This document shows, in pieces, positions 32,721 to 45,050 of a stretch of 55,115 bases of DNA. This DNA comes from Blepharisma japonicum (taxonomy: Eukaryota > Ciliophora > Heterotrichea > Heterotrichida > Blepharismidae). Both the position numbers and the translations under genes were made by a program. Under the pieces are notes generated by a model. The model was given only the letters and a program-made list of their open reading frames with translations, was not told the DNA's origin and did not search any database. Location of the stretch: NCBI GenBank assembly GCA_949751835.1, contig CATKHK010000148.1, positions 1 to 55,115 on the forward strand. Reading direction: 5' to 3'. The stretch's first letter is position 1. Each line of letters starts with the position of its first letter.

Positions 32721-34454
32721 ATGGAGGACACCCTTGAAAATTGCATTTCAAGCCTTTTGAGTAAATTAGGTGAAGAAAGACTATCTGAGATTAACTCGCT
32801 ATTGGAATCTGGCAGCTGAATTCTGCCATTAAACATGCTAAAGGAAATAAAACCAAATGTGCAGGCTCTTGCAACTACGGCACCTGATTTATTCTTCCAT
32901 GCAGCAGCACTTTATTATGCCAAAGTCATACAATCAATTGAAATTACAAATTTGGTAGATGAGTACACTCTCATTCCTCAATACATCAAAACAATTGAAA
33001 TTATGAAAAATCTTTGTATTGGAGAACCTCCTCTGCTAAGAGTAAATTTCGAGCCTTATATTAAAACTATTGTTGAGGGCATAAAAGAGATTTTACTCTC
33101 TTGTGAAAGTATCGAAAAGACCTTTGCATTTCTTGAACTTCTAAAAGAAATTGAAACAAAGTTTAAGCTCCAAATTTTGACACAAAAAGAAGAATATGAA
33201 CATATAGATCTTGGAATACAAGATTATGTGGAAGGTGAAGAAGACCTTGAAAAAAGCTATTCAGTTATTAAAGAAGTAAAGGAAGGATGAAATTTTGATT
33301 TATTTTGTTCTGAAGGATCATGAATCGGAAAGGCTCGCAAAAGGCTAGAAGAGGAAAATAAAGAAACTTGTGATCTGGATTTTCTCAAAAAGATACTCAT
33401 CATGTTAAATTCATTTAAAAATGAGTATTATCCTGAAATTGAAGATGATATTGCTAATTTTTGCCCCAAATTTGGATTGGATTCAGGCGAAATTATGAGC
33501 TCAGAAATGCCTTTGCTTCAAAAACTTAGTCTCCCTGAAAAAGAAGTTTTTCGTTCTTCAGAATTTAGCCCTATTTTCGAAGATCATCGAATCAGCGATA
33601 TCAGTCAAATTGATTGAGTTAAGTCTCTCAGAAAACATGAATTAATGGCAGATGTATCAGTGCATCAGTATAAATGCTTACTCAATGAAATGCATATCTG
33701 TGTTAAAAGTTTCAAAGGAAATTCTGAAAAAACAATAAATCAATATAAAAAAGAAGTTGAGTGCTATGAAAATCTGTCCAAAGCAGGAGCAACCATTTAT
33801 TTAAAATATTTTGGAAGTTTTGACTACATAGACCACCATATCATTGCACTAGAGCTCTGCAAGTATGACCTTTCTTTTTTGATAGAGAGAAAGGTGAATT
33901 TTTCGGATAACGATTTAGCATACTTTATATACTTTTTCATTGAATCCTTATGTGATTTGAAAAAACAAAGGATTTATCACAGAGATATTAAACCTCAGAA
34001 TATTGTTATCAGTTATGATAATGAATTCAAACTTATAGACTTCAATATATCAGATATTTTTAATGACTCAAGTGATTATCTTACATTATCAGAGCTTCAA
34101 TGCAAAGGAACCGAATCACATGCAGCAATTGAGATTCGTCAAGGCTTAAAACATAGCAAGTCTTCGAAATATAGCCGAGAGCGAGCAGATGTTTATTCTT
34201 TGGGCCTTGTCATCTTAGAAATTTCTAATTCTGAACTGTTTCAGATTAACAGGAAAGATAATGTGTACATCAAAGATACTATAGCAAATTCTAGACCTAA
34301 AAACCCTTGAATTAAGGAATTGCTTGATAAAATGCTTGAAGAAAATTATAAAAATCGCCCAAGATTTGAGGAATTATTAAATTTTATTAAAAGTAAAGAA
34401 CAATTCATGAGAAGTAAAGAAGGATATCAGAAAGATTGGGCAAAAGGAAATTAA
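32721..34454 (+). CDS. Atypical protein kinase, subfamily A (HRD/DFN), copy 1
   Basis: 577 residues; TGA read as Trp at several points. Residues 1-about 300 are an all-helical domain shared with the copies downstream (LNMLKEIKPNVQALATTAPD, ALYYAKVIQSIEI, LIPQYIKTIEIMKNL), of no known family. The kinase domain follows without a clear glycine loop: Lys329 in ICVKSFKG, Glu in EVECYENL, HRD at 420-422 (IYHRDIKPQN), then DFN instead of DFG (440-442, KLIDFNISD), and RADVYSLGLVILEI. The APE motif is degraded (SHAAIEIRQG). The magnesium-binding Asp is kept and only the third DFG residue changed, so activity is possible but the activation segment is abnormal. First member of a same-strand array. A TTACGCAA element lies about 85 bp upstream. 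Confidence 0.9.
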
Positions 34455-35409
34455 GATAATTATATTAATTTTAACCCTTAATAAATATTATATATAAACT
34501 ATTCTTCAAATACTCTCTTTTACTCTTATTTTTTTCTCAAGTTTTCTCCGCTTTCATACAAAAATTATCAATGTAGAAACTGGCTATAACCCTGCTAGAA
34601 GGCATTTGTATAGCTTATATGAAGTAGATGATATTTTATTATAATTTGCATAATTTTATCTTCTAATCTTTATTTTTATGATTTGGGTTCTATTTGCATT
34701 AGCTTTTGTACATAGCAAAAAATTTTTAAGTTGAGTAGGCAGTTATATGCCACAAAATATTTAATGCCAGCTCTTGATGCTGATATATAAAGTTAAGAGA
34801 AATCAAAATCTTGGGTTTGAAATACAGATTCAAGATGCAGAACTGACTTAATTAATTTATTTTATTCACACTATCCACGGCGCTATTTATTTTGACGCTA
34901 TGATATAGACAGAATACGATAACTGCATATTGCTTCTTACAGATTTAAATCGATTCTATCTAAAATTTATATTCACGAACTTAATTGATTGCATTTGACA
35001 TTCAATGTATATTATCATATCTAATATATTTCAGATCGTATAAAAGTTATAAGTTGGCAGTGAGACCTTTTGGGAAACTTGCCAAAGGCCTATAGAAAAG
35101 CAATAAATGATTATTACTTTGCCAGACTTAGACACCTTAAGCTATACCTTTGAGATTCAAGTATATTGTTAAAACTAAGCTGCCATTGGCGTTAAAAGTT
35201 AATGCTAAAATATGCTAATTCTACAAATTTATCATAATTTAAAAATACCCAAATGATAATTCCATCATAAGTTATATTTTGAAATGGCTTGCTCTAATAT
35301 CATATAAGCTATAGCTATATATTAATTATTAAATGAAAGGACTCCAGATTTTGCAGCTCAAAAATTGTAAAAAAAAAATTATATCAGGTTCGTGATGATT
35401 TATTCACAG
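34455..35409. other. Intergenic AT-rich region
   Basis: About 950 bp between the first kinase and the kinase fragment. Stops in all frames; nothing recognised. Confidence 0.45.
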
Positions 35410-35683
35410 CTGAGAAAAAGCAGATGTTTATTCTTGGGGCTAGTAATTTTAGAAACGTCTTCTAATGTGGATGGATCATATGAAATGGAGCATTGAATCT
35501 TTTAACCAATGCATCAGAAATGTAATAATCCAAACAAGCTTGAAATTTCTTGGCTTGGAGCTTTACTTGACAAAATGCTTGAAGAAGATTTACGAAGCAT
35601 CCGAGATTTGAGGATTTATTAAATTTACTGAAAGCGATAAGAAATTTATGAGAGATAAAGATGGATATCAGAAAGACTGGTAA
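35410..35683 (+). pseudogene. Kinase C-lobe fragment, subfamily A
   Basis: Broken piece of the subfamily A kinase C-lobe: a shifted version of ADVYS-LGLVILE, then WLGALLDKMLEED, and an end in DGYQKDW followed by TAA, which matches the EGYQKDW end of the copy at 32721. There are several frameshifts and the rest of the gene is absent. Confidence 0.75.
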
Positions 35684-35790
35684 GATAATTCAATAATTTT
35701 GATGGAGGTCTCTTTATTTTATATAGTGTTGGTATCCAAACTGCTTTGGGGATTTTCGTTCTTCTAATTTTAATATTTTTGATTATAATA

Positions 35791-36027
35791 CTAGTTCATA
35801 TATTTAGAAGTATGCATAGTTCGGATTTGAATGCCCCTCCTATTCCTGAAATTTTGTAGTTTGACGATATGTAAATAATAACAAAGCAAGCCATCATTAT
35901 TTATCAATATCTTAAATTCATTTTTTTGCATTTCACCCATAAGAAAGGGTGCATAAATTGGGATAACTTTGTCAAAGGTATATCTAATGATATAAAAAAG
36001 TATAAATAGGGGTAATGCTATAATCAT
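35791..36027 (-). CDS. Short hypothetical membrane protein
   Basis: 78 codons from ATG 36027-36025 on the minus strand, starting with a hydrophobic span (MIIALPLFILFYIIRYTF) and followed by a basic soluble tail. No family is recognised. It lies in the gap upstream of the next kinase, pointing away from it. It may be a chance frame in AT-rich DNA. Confidence 0.25.
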   Translation of the reverse strand: MIIALPLFILFYIIRYTFDKVIPIYAPFLMGEMQKNEFKILINNDGLLCYYLHIVKLQNFRNRRGIQIRTMHTSKYMN

Positions 36028-36158
36028 TATTTAAAATTCCTGTTATTAATATCCATTATATATTACGCTTCTTTGAATAATTTTAATTTGCCACATTGAA
36101 GTTTTTATAAAATCTTTAATCTATGAAAGGTGGTTATAGCTGTTTCTGTAAGGCAATT

Positions 36159-36172
36159 ACGCAATATTGCGT
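36159..36172. promoter_or_regulatory. 14-bp perfect palindrome ACGCAATATTGCGT upstream of kinase copy 2
   Basis: Located 64-77 bp before the ATG at 36236. The flanks extend it to TTACGCAATATTGCGTCA, made of a TTACGCAA half and a TTGCGTCA half. A single TTACGCAA lies upstream of the first kinase (about 32635) and TGACGCAA upstream of the acyl-CoA dehydrogenase. Likely a dimeric factor site; inferred from symmetry and position only. Confidence 0.3.
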
Positions 36173-36235
36173 CATCGTTATGTATTGATGTTATAATTTA
36201 ATATCAAGATGTTTTGAATTCTATATTTTAATTAA

Positions 36236-37963
36236 ATGGAGCTTGCCCTCGAAAATTGCATTTTAGGCCTCTTGAATCTCCTAGATCATGAAAGATGTAC
36301 TGAAATAAGCCAATTATTAGAATCTGGCTCTTTGGCTATACCATTAAATATCCTAAAAGAAATCAAACAAAATGTGGTAACTCTCTCCATTTCAGCTCCG
36401 GACTTATTCTTAAATGCAGCAGCACTTTACTATGCTAAATTCATCCAATCAATTAAATTTGTAAATTTAGCATCTGACTATGCTCTCATTCCTCAGTACC
36501 TAAAGACAATTGAAATTATGAAATCTCTATGCAGCAAATTAAATATAGATGAGGTAAAATTTGAGCCTTTTATAACAATTATTATTGATTCCATTAAGGA
36601 GATCTTTTTGTCGTATGAAAGTATCGAAAAGATCTTTGAATGTCTGAATATCTTGAAGAAAATTGAAGATGATTTTGCAATCCCTATTTCAGGGCAAAAG
36701 CAAGAATACGAGTTTATAGATATTGGAATACAAGAATTTGTGGAAAATGAAGAAGACCTCATCAAAAGTTATTTTGCTATGAAAAAAGTAAAGGAAGGAT
36801 GAAACTTTGACTTATTTTATTCAGAAGGATCATGAATTGCAAAAGCTCGTAAATGGCTAAGAGAGGAAAATAAAGAAGATTGTGATAAAAGTCTTATAGA
36901 GAATATTTTGATCCTATTATATTCCTTTAAAAATGAGTATTACCCTGAAATAGAGGAAGAAGTCATTCGCTTTTGTGAAGGATTTGCAATAGAATCAAGT
37001 AATATTTTGAATTCAGGATCATCAACCCTTCCAAATATTGAACTCTCGTTTAAAACCTTCATTCCTTCCTCAGACTTTTCTCCTATTTTTGAAAATTATT
37101 GTATCAGTCACAGATCTCAATTTAAATTTATTAGGCCTCCAATACATAAAGTACACAAGCATATTACTGTATGAAAAGGGTATAGTTTTCTCAATCTAAA
37201 TCACATCTGCATCAAAGAATATATGGGAAACGATAAAGATGTGCTAGATCAGTATGGAAATGAAATTCAAATAGGTCAGAGGCTAGCGGAAATCGGATCA
37301 CCTTTATATTTGCAGCATTTCAGCAATTTTAAGGATGGCGAGAATCATTATATTGTAATGGAGCTATGCATAAAGGATCTCAGAGATTTGATAGCCAATA
37401 GACAGCAGTTCTCCAAGGCTGATCTGGCATATTTTTCACACTCGTTCATTAAAGGACTTTCTGAATTAAAAAATAAGAAGCAAATATATCATCGAGACAT
37501 TAAGCCTGGAAATATTATGATAGGCTATGATAATGAATTTAAGCTTATTGATTTCAATGTCTCAGTGGTTTTTGAAAGAGATAGCGAGATGGCTGGGATA
37601 GGTCTACACTCTAACAAAGGAACTCCAAACTACTACTCTCCTGAAAAATATAACCAACCAGAAAATCAAGAAAAACATGAGCATAGTCGTGAGCTGAATG
37701 ATGTTTATTCGTTAGGCCTTGTGATCTTAGAAATGTCAACGCTTGAAGTAATTGTAAATCATAGGGACAATGAGACATTATTTATCCAGCAAATAGATGA
37801 GCAAATGAGCAAAATTGAAACCACTTGGCTCTCAAATTTAATTAGAGAAATGCTCACTTATGACTACCGTCATCGTCCAAGGTTTGGCAGATTGCTGGAA
37901 ATGATCGAGCAGGATCCAGAATTTATGAATGACAAAAATAAGGAGCGATCAAAGTTTATTTAA
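36236..37963 (+). CDS. Atypical protein kinase, subfamily A (HRD/DFN), copy 2
   Basis: 575 residues, the closest intact relative of the gene at 32721 along its whole length, including the N-terminal helical domain (LNILKEIKQNVVTLSISAPD, ALYYAKFIQSIKFVN). In the kinase domain the Lys sits in ICIKEYMG, HRD at 419-421 ([10 protein letters not shown]) and again DFN for DFG (439-441, KLIDFNVSV). The activation segment is better preserved than in copy 1 (NKGTPNYYSPEKY), followed by LNDVYSLGLVILEM and the C-lobe YRHRPRFGRLLEM. It is more likely to be catalytically competent than copy 1. The palindrome at 36159 lies just upstream. Confidence 0.92.
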
Positions 37964-38499
37964 GATAAATTACTATGAAAAATTGGTAAATTGAATAAAA
38001 ATGTTGAAAAAATATCATATTTTTAATCTAAAATAAAAAAGCCACTGCAAAAAATTCGTTTAGTAAATTATTATCATTTCGTAAAAATTGGCTTGATGTC
38101 TGTTCTATTATAAACGAAATTTCTTTTTTGAGATAAGCATTTAATTTTAAGAAATTAAAACAGGATTTCAATTATATAAAAATAGTAATTTATCTCGTTT
38201 TGCCAAATTAATCTATTAAATTGCATTTTAAATTATAAATAAGATTATTACCAAGACTAGCCTCATAATATAATATATCTGAAATTTGAGAATAGTTATA
38301 TCGCATCACCTATTTAAATTAATATTTAGTCTTTGCTTTTAATTTTTCAAACTGTAATAATAAATAATTGAGAGGACTTCGCCGTAGTCATTAATATCTA
38401 TTTTTCAATAAATTTTATACTGATTACAATTTTTTAGGAATTAAGTGATAAAGAAATATAATTTTCAAGTAAATCCATTTCGTTTCTATAAATTAGAAA
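37964..38499. other. Intergenic AT-rich region
   Basis: 536 bp between subfamily A and subfamily B kinase genes. No open frame or motif recognised. Confidence 0.45.
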
Positions 38500-40206
38500 A
38501 TGGAAGAACTGATTTTAATTTTAGCGAAAAAGGTTTCTAATTATTTTCTGGGCAATGTAGAAATTTTACTTGATAGCAAAAATCCCATCGAATGAGAAAT
38601 ATTGCAAGAAATAAAGCAATCAATTATGAGCAACAGTAACTTATCAAATGACGATATTATTCATCTTTATTATGCTCGCTATCTTCAAAAACTTTTTGCT
38701 ACAGAAAATCCTATACCAAAAGCATACATGCATGGCATCACTTTGCTTATTGATCTCAAGAAATGCATCAGAGATTATAGCCTTGAAAACTGCATAACAA
38801 TAATTACCCGAAAAATTGGTAATTCGATTAAGCTTTCTCCAGATTTAGAATCGATTTCAAATCTAGTAAAAGAAATCAAGAGAGCTAAGAATGAGTTCTC
38901 TGCAAGTGAGTTCCCAGATATAGAAAATGATATTTATTTAGGGTTCAAAGCCTGAATTATTGAGAAAAAAACAGATTTTAATATATGAACGCTAAGAGAA
39001 TGCAATAATAATATTGATAGCATTTTAACTGACGATGCAATAAAGCAAAAGATTAATGATTTAGTGGCAGTTAAAGTTTATACTTGGTTTCTAAAAATCT
39101 ATGATGGTTTAATTGGGGACAATTTAAGTCAAAATTTTAAAAATGATTTAGATAGTGATGGAAAAAGAATTTATAATTGAATAACTTCAATTGATTGCAG
39201 GCATGATATAAATGAGAAAATAGAAAATTTTGAGCCGCTGATTGGAAAGACTGATTCATATGGCAAGGATCTAAATCGCATTTATCGAGTGACTGAAAAA
39301 AATCAACTAGATAAAGATGCAAATGGAGAATACTTATCAAGTGTTAAGAAGAAATCATATCGCTTAGCTGTTTTTAAGTCAAGGATTAGGGAAACAGGAG
39401 AAATAGTTGTAGTTAAAAGTTTTATTGCTGGCACAAGGGAATACTTGCAAAATGGTCTTAATGAGAAAGATATATATGAAAAGCTAGCCGTAAAAAATAC
39501 AGACTTTACTTTAAAATATTACGGCCACATTCTCTCTACAAAGAAAAAGAATTCAGAAGTTCAATATAAGCTGAATCTCGTTCTGGAGTATTGCGATTGC
39601 ACCCTCTTCGATGAAATGGTGGAATTAAAAAGGCAGAATCGAGTTTATCGAAATCGGGAACTAGCTCAAAATATTTATATTCTACTTGATTTATTCAGAA
39701 AATTAAGAAAAGAAAAAGTAAACCATTGCGACGTAAAGCCCCAAAACATTTTCATAACAAATGGGAGGCGATTTAAGCTCGGAGATTTTGATTTATCAGA
39801 AACCTTTAAAACAAATGAAGCATCAGACCTAGGCATAAGATTCCGAGAATTTCAAGGAGGAACAGCGAATTATATGGCACCGGAGCTGAAAGAGATGTAT
39901 ATAAAGTGGGAGGCATCAGGAAACCCCTGTGATAAAAGAATGTTTAGTAAGGAGAAGTCAGATGTGTATTCACTTGGACTCGTTTTTCTTATGATGATTA
40001 CGCTAAGACCAGTTGGAGGGCTAAATGAAAATGCACACCAAGATTTGCTCAGGCAAATGATTGAAAATTTGGAGCTGGATTGGGCCAAGAGATTGCTGAG
40101 AAAGATGCTTGCTTATCTTGACGAGAAGAGGCCAAGATTTGAAGAGGCGTTTGAAATGCTTGAAGAGGACCCTGAGTTTGTTTTGTGCCTTAATTCGTCT
40201 GATTAA
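38500..40206 (+). CDS. Atypical protein kinase, subfamily B (HCD/DFD), copy 1
   Basis: 568 residues. The N-terminal 270 residues are helical and distantly like subfamily A (EILQEIKQSIMSNSNLS, HLYYARYLQKLFATENPIPK). Kinase domain: Lys306 in EIVVVKSF, then the catalytic loop HCD at 409-411 (NHCDVKPQNIF), so Arg of HRD is Cys, as in non-RD kinases; the DFG is DFD at 429-431 (KLGDFDLSETF). The activation segment is intact (GGTANYMAPELKEM) and so is SDVYSLGLVFLMM. Catalytic Lys and both Asp residues are kept, which argues for activity not controlled by activation-loop phosphorylation (inference from the non-RD class). It ends FVLCLNSSD, an ending shared by all subfamily B copies. Confidence 0.92.
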
Positions 40207-40593
40207 ATGGTTAAGAAATTATCATCTTTTAATTTATTATGATTATAGTGAAAGAAATTTCACAAGAGTACTGAATAGCATAATCGTTAAAATAGCTTAA
40301 TTTCTTAATATAAATTAAGTCTTTTCTTGAAATTGAAGTAATGACGATTGAATAGTTTACAGGGCTATATATCAAACACATTTCATTGTTGAATTAATCG
40401 GGCCTATGAAATTTAACTTAATTATAATAATTTTTAGCTAAATAGTGTACAGATTTTAGTGAATTAAGATTCATATCTCAGTGGAAAGCTATATTTATAC
40501 ATTGGATATTCCATAAAATAGTAATGCTAATATGGGGGTATAAATTGATCTACTTGCTTATATTATTAAATTAATTAGCCTACTTAAAAGTCT
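40207..40593. other. Convergent intergenic spacer
   Basis: 387 bp between the 3' ends of a kinase gene and a minus-strand coiled-coil gene; AT-rich, nothing recognised. Confidence 0.45.
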
Positions 40594-41670
40594 TTATTTT
40601 TTATGATGGTGTGGAGGTGGGTGGTGAGGCGGATGATGAGGCGGGGGTGGAGGTGGATGATGCCAGCCTCCGGGAGGACATTGATTTAATCTGGAAATTT
40701 CTGCTCTACAGTTATTTAACTCTTGAGTTAGTCTTGAATTTTCAGATTTACAATTATTAAGCTCTTGAGTAGTAAGATTGAATTGATTTGATAGTCTTGA
40801 ATTTTCGTTTTTGAAATTATTCAGTTCTTGTGTTATAAGGGAATTTTGGTGAGAAAGATTTGATTTTTCTAAATTTGATTTATTAAGTTCTAATGAAATG
40901 CTAGAAATTTGGCTAGAAAGTTGTGAATTTTGGTCTTTATAAATTGCTAGCTCTTTATTTATAAGGGAAATTTTTTCAGATTGCTGCTCATTCTCTGTCT
41001 TTATATTTATCAGTTCTTTTTCAGCAATAGAAATTTTATTAGAAATATTTAAGTTTTCTTCCTTTAGCGCACTTATTTCTTGGTTAAAAATAGAAATTTG
41101 GATTGCAAGCTTCGATTTTTCTTCTTGAGATTTAACTAATTCTTCTCTTTTAACACAATTTTCATGATCAATCAATTTTAGGCCTCTCACAAACTGAAAT
41201 GTTTCTATTATTAATTTTTCTAATGAAATATTTTTTAAGGGATTTTTCTCTTCAAGAAGCTTAATTGTCTCAGTCCCTGACAGCTTAAAGCCTTCTGTGC
41301 TGAAGTTTTCTTTCTCATTAATAAGTTTTATCATTTCTTCTTTAGACAATCTTAGATCTTCATTTAGCTGTTTCAAAATTTTTCCTAGCTGTGACGATAT
41401 TGCCTCCACAGATGAAAAGACTTGTCTTATTAAGTTGAATTTTAATTCTTCCAGCCCTTTGATTTGTGCTGAAAAGTGTTTTAAAACTTCCCCTTTTGTG
41501 GCAGCTTGAAAATCGGTTTTTATTGAAAGATTTTCAAAGTTGTGGGAGCCTAGCTCAATGATATGATGACCAATATGGTTGATGCAAAAATAAAGCTCTG
41601 GAATTATACAAGAACATTTTATTTTTGCAGGTTGCTCACATAGTTCAAACATGCATTTATAGCTTTCCAT
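40594..41670 (-). CDS. B-box-like zinc-binding, coiled-coil protein with His/Pro-rich tail
   Basis: 358 residues, no TGA needed. The first 45 residues carry spaced Cys/His (CMFELCEQPAKIKCSC, YFCINHIGHHI), like the degenerate B-box found at the start of many ciliate coiled-coil proteins. A long coiled coil follows (about 60-325) with heptads and a repeated ITQELNNxKxENSRLS-type unit near its end. The last 30 residues are almost only His and Pro, after a CPPGGWHH turn. The tail would bind divalent metal or form a Pro-rich docking arm; function unknown. It lies on the opposite strand inside the kinase array and is related in layout to the gene at 53603. Confidence 0.88.
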   Translation of the reverse strand: MESYKCMFELCEQPAKIKCSCIIPELYFCINHIGHHIIELGSHNFENLSIKTDFQAATKGEVLKHFSAQIKGLEELKFNLIRQVFSSVEAISSQLGKILKQLNEDLRLSKEEMIKLINEKENFSTEGFKLSGTETIKLLEEKNPLKNISLEKLIIETFQFVRGLKLIDHENCVKREELVKSQEEKSKLAIQISIFNQEISALKEENLNISNKISIAEKELINIKTENEQQSEKISLINKELAIYKDQNSQLSSQISSISLELNKSNLEKSNLSHQNSLITQELNNFKNENSRLSNQFNLTTQELNNCKSENSRLTQELNNCRAEISRLNQCPPGGWHHPPPPPPHHPPHHPPPHHHKK

Positions 41671-43409
41671 TTTATAATAGCTTTTCTATATTATATATGG
41701 TGTATAATATGTATAATGCATTGATTAAAAGAAATTCATTAAATACAGCAAGTCACTAGGATATTTTAGTAATATTAGCGTATTAAATTTTCTCTAAGCT
41801 CTTAAATTGCTACTAGTATGAATTAACTTTAATTGAAGGAGAATTCCAAGAGGAATAAGATGGAAAAGTGCTCTTAGCATAGGCTGGGCTCGAATGAGAG
41901 ATTTTTGAAGTTGAGCTAATTGGCAGCACATAGCTGCAAAAGGAATTGGAAAAAATAAGCCTAATTCGAAACAGAATAGAAAAAATAATAGAAATTGTGA
42001 CAAATATTATAAAGCCGAAAACAAGAAGGGCCAGTGAGACAAAGCTAATGATGAAAAAAGTGAGAGTGGAGGCAATGCACAGCATAGCACGCAAGATTGC
42101 ACACGACATGGCACATGATATAGCACACAACATAGCAGACAGCATAGCACACAACTTCACACCTGACATAAAACAGGACGCAGCACAAGAAATACCTCAC
42201 TTGTAGTATCAGATAAAGCAAACGATGGTACAAAAAGGGGTGAAGTTAATGCATAGGAAGCAGATATGAGAGAAGTGAAAATTGAGGATGTAGGTGAAAG
42301 AGAAGACAGAAATGAGATAGAAGAAGCAAATATGAAAGAAGGAGGATTGGAAATTGAGATTTAGAATTAAATAGAAAATAGCAGAAGAAGGCTAGAAACA
42401 GAAGAAGGAAAAAGAGTTAAGCAAAGGAGAAGAAAAGATGGTCATAAGATCTCTAGCAGTTGCCATATTTAGGCAAACCTAAACCTGAGCCACCCTCTTT
42501 TGCAAGCAAAGTTATTGGAAAAATAGCACCAAAAAACCATTGGATTCTGCTGAAAAAAGAAGAGAATTCAAATCTGAAAAAACCGTAACATACCTGGAAA
42601 ACTGTTAATGCTGTGTAAGCAGAAAGAAAAGAAATATTAAATACAATCTAAGTATAATAGAAACAAATAAATACAATAATAATTATATAATTCAATTGAA
42701 GTTGTTGTAAATTGAAAGGATCAATATAGATGTATTTTTAAAATACTTAATCACTCTCTGTGAGCGATTAAAAAAATACTCTCGAAACGAATAATAATTA
42801 TAGATTAGACTTTTCGAACAAATAGATTAAGGTTTATTAATTTCCGGATACATAAATTCATAATATAATTTTAATATATATTATAAAATATTGAGTAAAC
42901 GATCGGGTTTTTTCAATTTAGTTTTAATTGCAATATTTTTATCACATATATATATATTTTCATAATTATTTGCCAAGTCCCTTGATTCTCTCTCATTTGG
43001 GTTTCATTATTAGATTTTAGAACAAAGATTGAAGTAAGTTTCATAGCTAATCTTTGAGGCTATGGTACTTTAATCTTAAAGCTCCATCAATAAAGAATTA
43101 TTTGAACATTTTAATTTAGATATATATAATAATTTAGAATCGCAGTTGAAAACTTTATATAAATTTGAATTCGGCCAAGGCTCTTTTTTTAACTATGGCT
43201 TCTCTTTTATTTTTGAAGACTATTTCTCTGCAATTCTAATTCTGAATAAAATTAAAGCATGTATATAATTTAAAATTAAGCATAATGAATACTAGTAAAT
43301 TAAAAATTGAAAAAGCAATCTCATAAAAATATATTTGAGAATAATATTTAAGATTTGTCGTCTAAGGCTAATTCCAAAAATGAGTTTATAAAAGCTTGAT
43401 TTATAAATC
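41671..43409. other. 1.7 kb region with open, repeat-bearing and purine-rich stretches but no clear gene
   Basis: 41813-42206 is open on both strands: plus reads as an amphipathic peptide (LQKELEKISLIRN, KIIEIVTNII) with three in-frame TAA/TAG upstream; minus reads as a 118-codon hydrophobic peptide. 42240-42430 is a purine-rich plus-strand tract reading as Glu/Arg-rich peptide. Neither belongs to a family I know. 42440-43409 is AT-rich and empty. Probably remains of a lost gene. Confidence 0.35.
42080..42155. repeat. Imperfect 12-bp tandem repeat (AT)AGCACACGAC-like
   Basis: About six degenerate copies of a 12-bp unit (ATAGCACACAAC and variants), reading on the plus strand as IAHD/MAHD/IAHN steps. 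It lies in the ambiguous reading frame described for 41813-42206. Confidence 0.6.
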
Positions 43410-45050
43410 AAAGATCTCATTGATATATTAGTGGAAAGGCTTTCAAATTCTTTTCTTGGCGACCTTGAAATTTTGTTGAACACTCAAAGTTTCATTTAAT
43501 GAGAAAAATTGCAAGATATAAAGAAATCAAATTTAAGCAATCCAAATTTTTTGAAAAATGATATAAATTATCTTTATTATGCTCACTATCTCAAAACACT
43601 TTTCGCTACAGAAGCTCCTATACCAAAAGGTACGCATATGGCATATCTTTGATTGCTGATCTAAGAATTGTTTCAGAAACTATTTAACACAAATTTTAAT
43701 CACTAAAATTCGCAACTCTATTAAATTTTCACCTAATTTATACTTTTATGAAGCAACTGATGCAATTTTTTTATTTTATAGAAATAATTATGCATTTAAG
43801 TTTCAAAACCTAGCTAATAGAGAATAATTCCAATTTTGACATATGATTGCTAATGGAGCGCTACATTAACATTGATAGCGTTTACAGATGATGCCTTGAA
43901 GAAAAAAATAAATGGCTTAGCTACAACTGCTGTCTATATTTGGTTTTTTAAACCTAACAAAGTTGAAATTATGACTAATTTTGTAAATACTCTAGATAGA
44001 AATATAGAAAGAGATTCTAAATGAATCGCATCAATTGAGTGTCTTCAGAAGCTTCATAAAAACATAGAATACTTAGAGCCTCTAAAATCAAAAAATTTTG
44101 AATATATATAAATTCTAAAATTAAGGTAGGTGAGAAATTAAAAATATCAAATAAACCAACTTATTTTGCATAAAAAAAGTCCAGATGCTACCATATATAG
44201 TTAAGCTAAAGGAAGAATTCACATAGAGATTTTAAAAGCAAAAGTTAGAGAAGAAGGAGAATTAATTGCCTTAAAAAAACTTACCAGTGACACAAGAGAA
44301 GAGATCCAAAAATGCTTAAGCGAGATCTTAATCTACGAAAACCTGGCTCAAAAGAAATAGATTTTATTCTTAATTATTATGTAAATTTCTTTGGCAATTC
44401 TGAAAATGCTAAGTATTGTCTATATATAGCTTTGGAATACTGTAAATCCAATTTGATGGATGAAATTTCTGGCTTGCATAAGCAAAATCAGCATTACGAA
44501 AACATACTTTCGCTCAAAAAAATTTATACTCTTCTTGATCCATACAGAAAATTACGAAAAGAAAAAGTAAGCCATTGATATAAAGCCCCGAAATATTTTG
44601 ATAGCAAATAATGGAAAATTTAAGCTTGGAGATTTTGATTTATCAGAAACCTTCAAAATTATTGAAGCATCAACCCAAGATGCAGAGTATAACAATTTTT
44701 ATAAAGGGACTAAAATTTGGATGTCACCAGAGCTAGGAAAACAGCATGAGGAGTTGGAAAGCGCTGGACAACTTAGTAAGAGTATTACATTCAGCAAGGA
44801 AATATCGGATGTTTATTCGCTTGGACTTACTTTTTTAATGATAGCTACAACTCAACCAATAACTGATTTAAATGAGAAGCTGCACCTAAGCAAACTCAGG
44901 GAAATATTGATAATTTAGACTTGGGTTGGGCCAAAGATAGCTGGGGAGGATGCTTACTTATAAATATGAAGAAAGGTTGAGATTTAAAAAAGCTTCGAAG
45001 ATGCCGAACTTGATCCTGAGTTTATTTTATGCCTTAATTCTTATGATTAA
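43410..45050 (+). pseudogene. Broken atypical kinase, subfamily B, copy 2
   Basis: Recognisable from the N-terminal domain (LVERLSNSFLGDLEILLN, NYLYYAHYLKTLFATEAPIP) through the kinase domain (ALEYCKSNLMDEISG, KLGDFDLSETFKI, YKGTKIWMSPEL, SDVYSLGLTFLM) to the shared end LCLNSYD. There is a TAA where copies have Glu (just after SFI), several frameshifts, a large decayed middle (about 43630-44200), and a small deletion that destroys the catalytic HCD loop (about 44572). More decayed than the last copy. Confidence 0.88.

Noticed and set aside
42045-42233. Cys-rich minus-strand frames around 42.1 kb
   Set aside because: They arise from the 12-bp tandem repeat read in antisense; no family or conserved spacing is seen.
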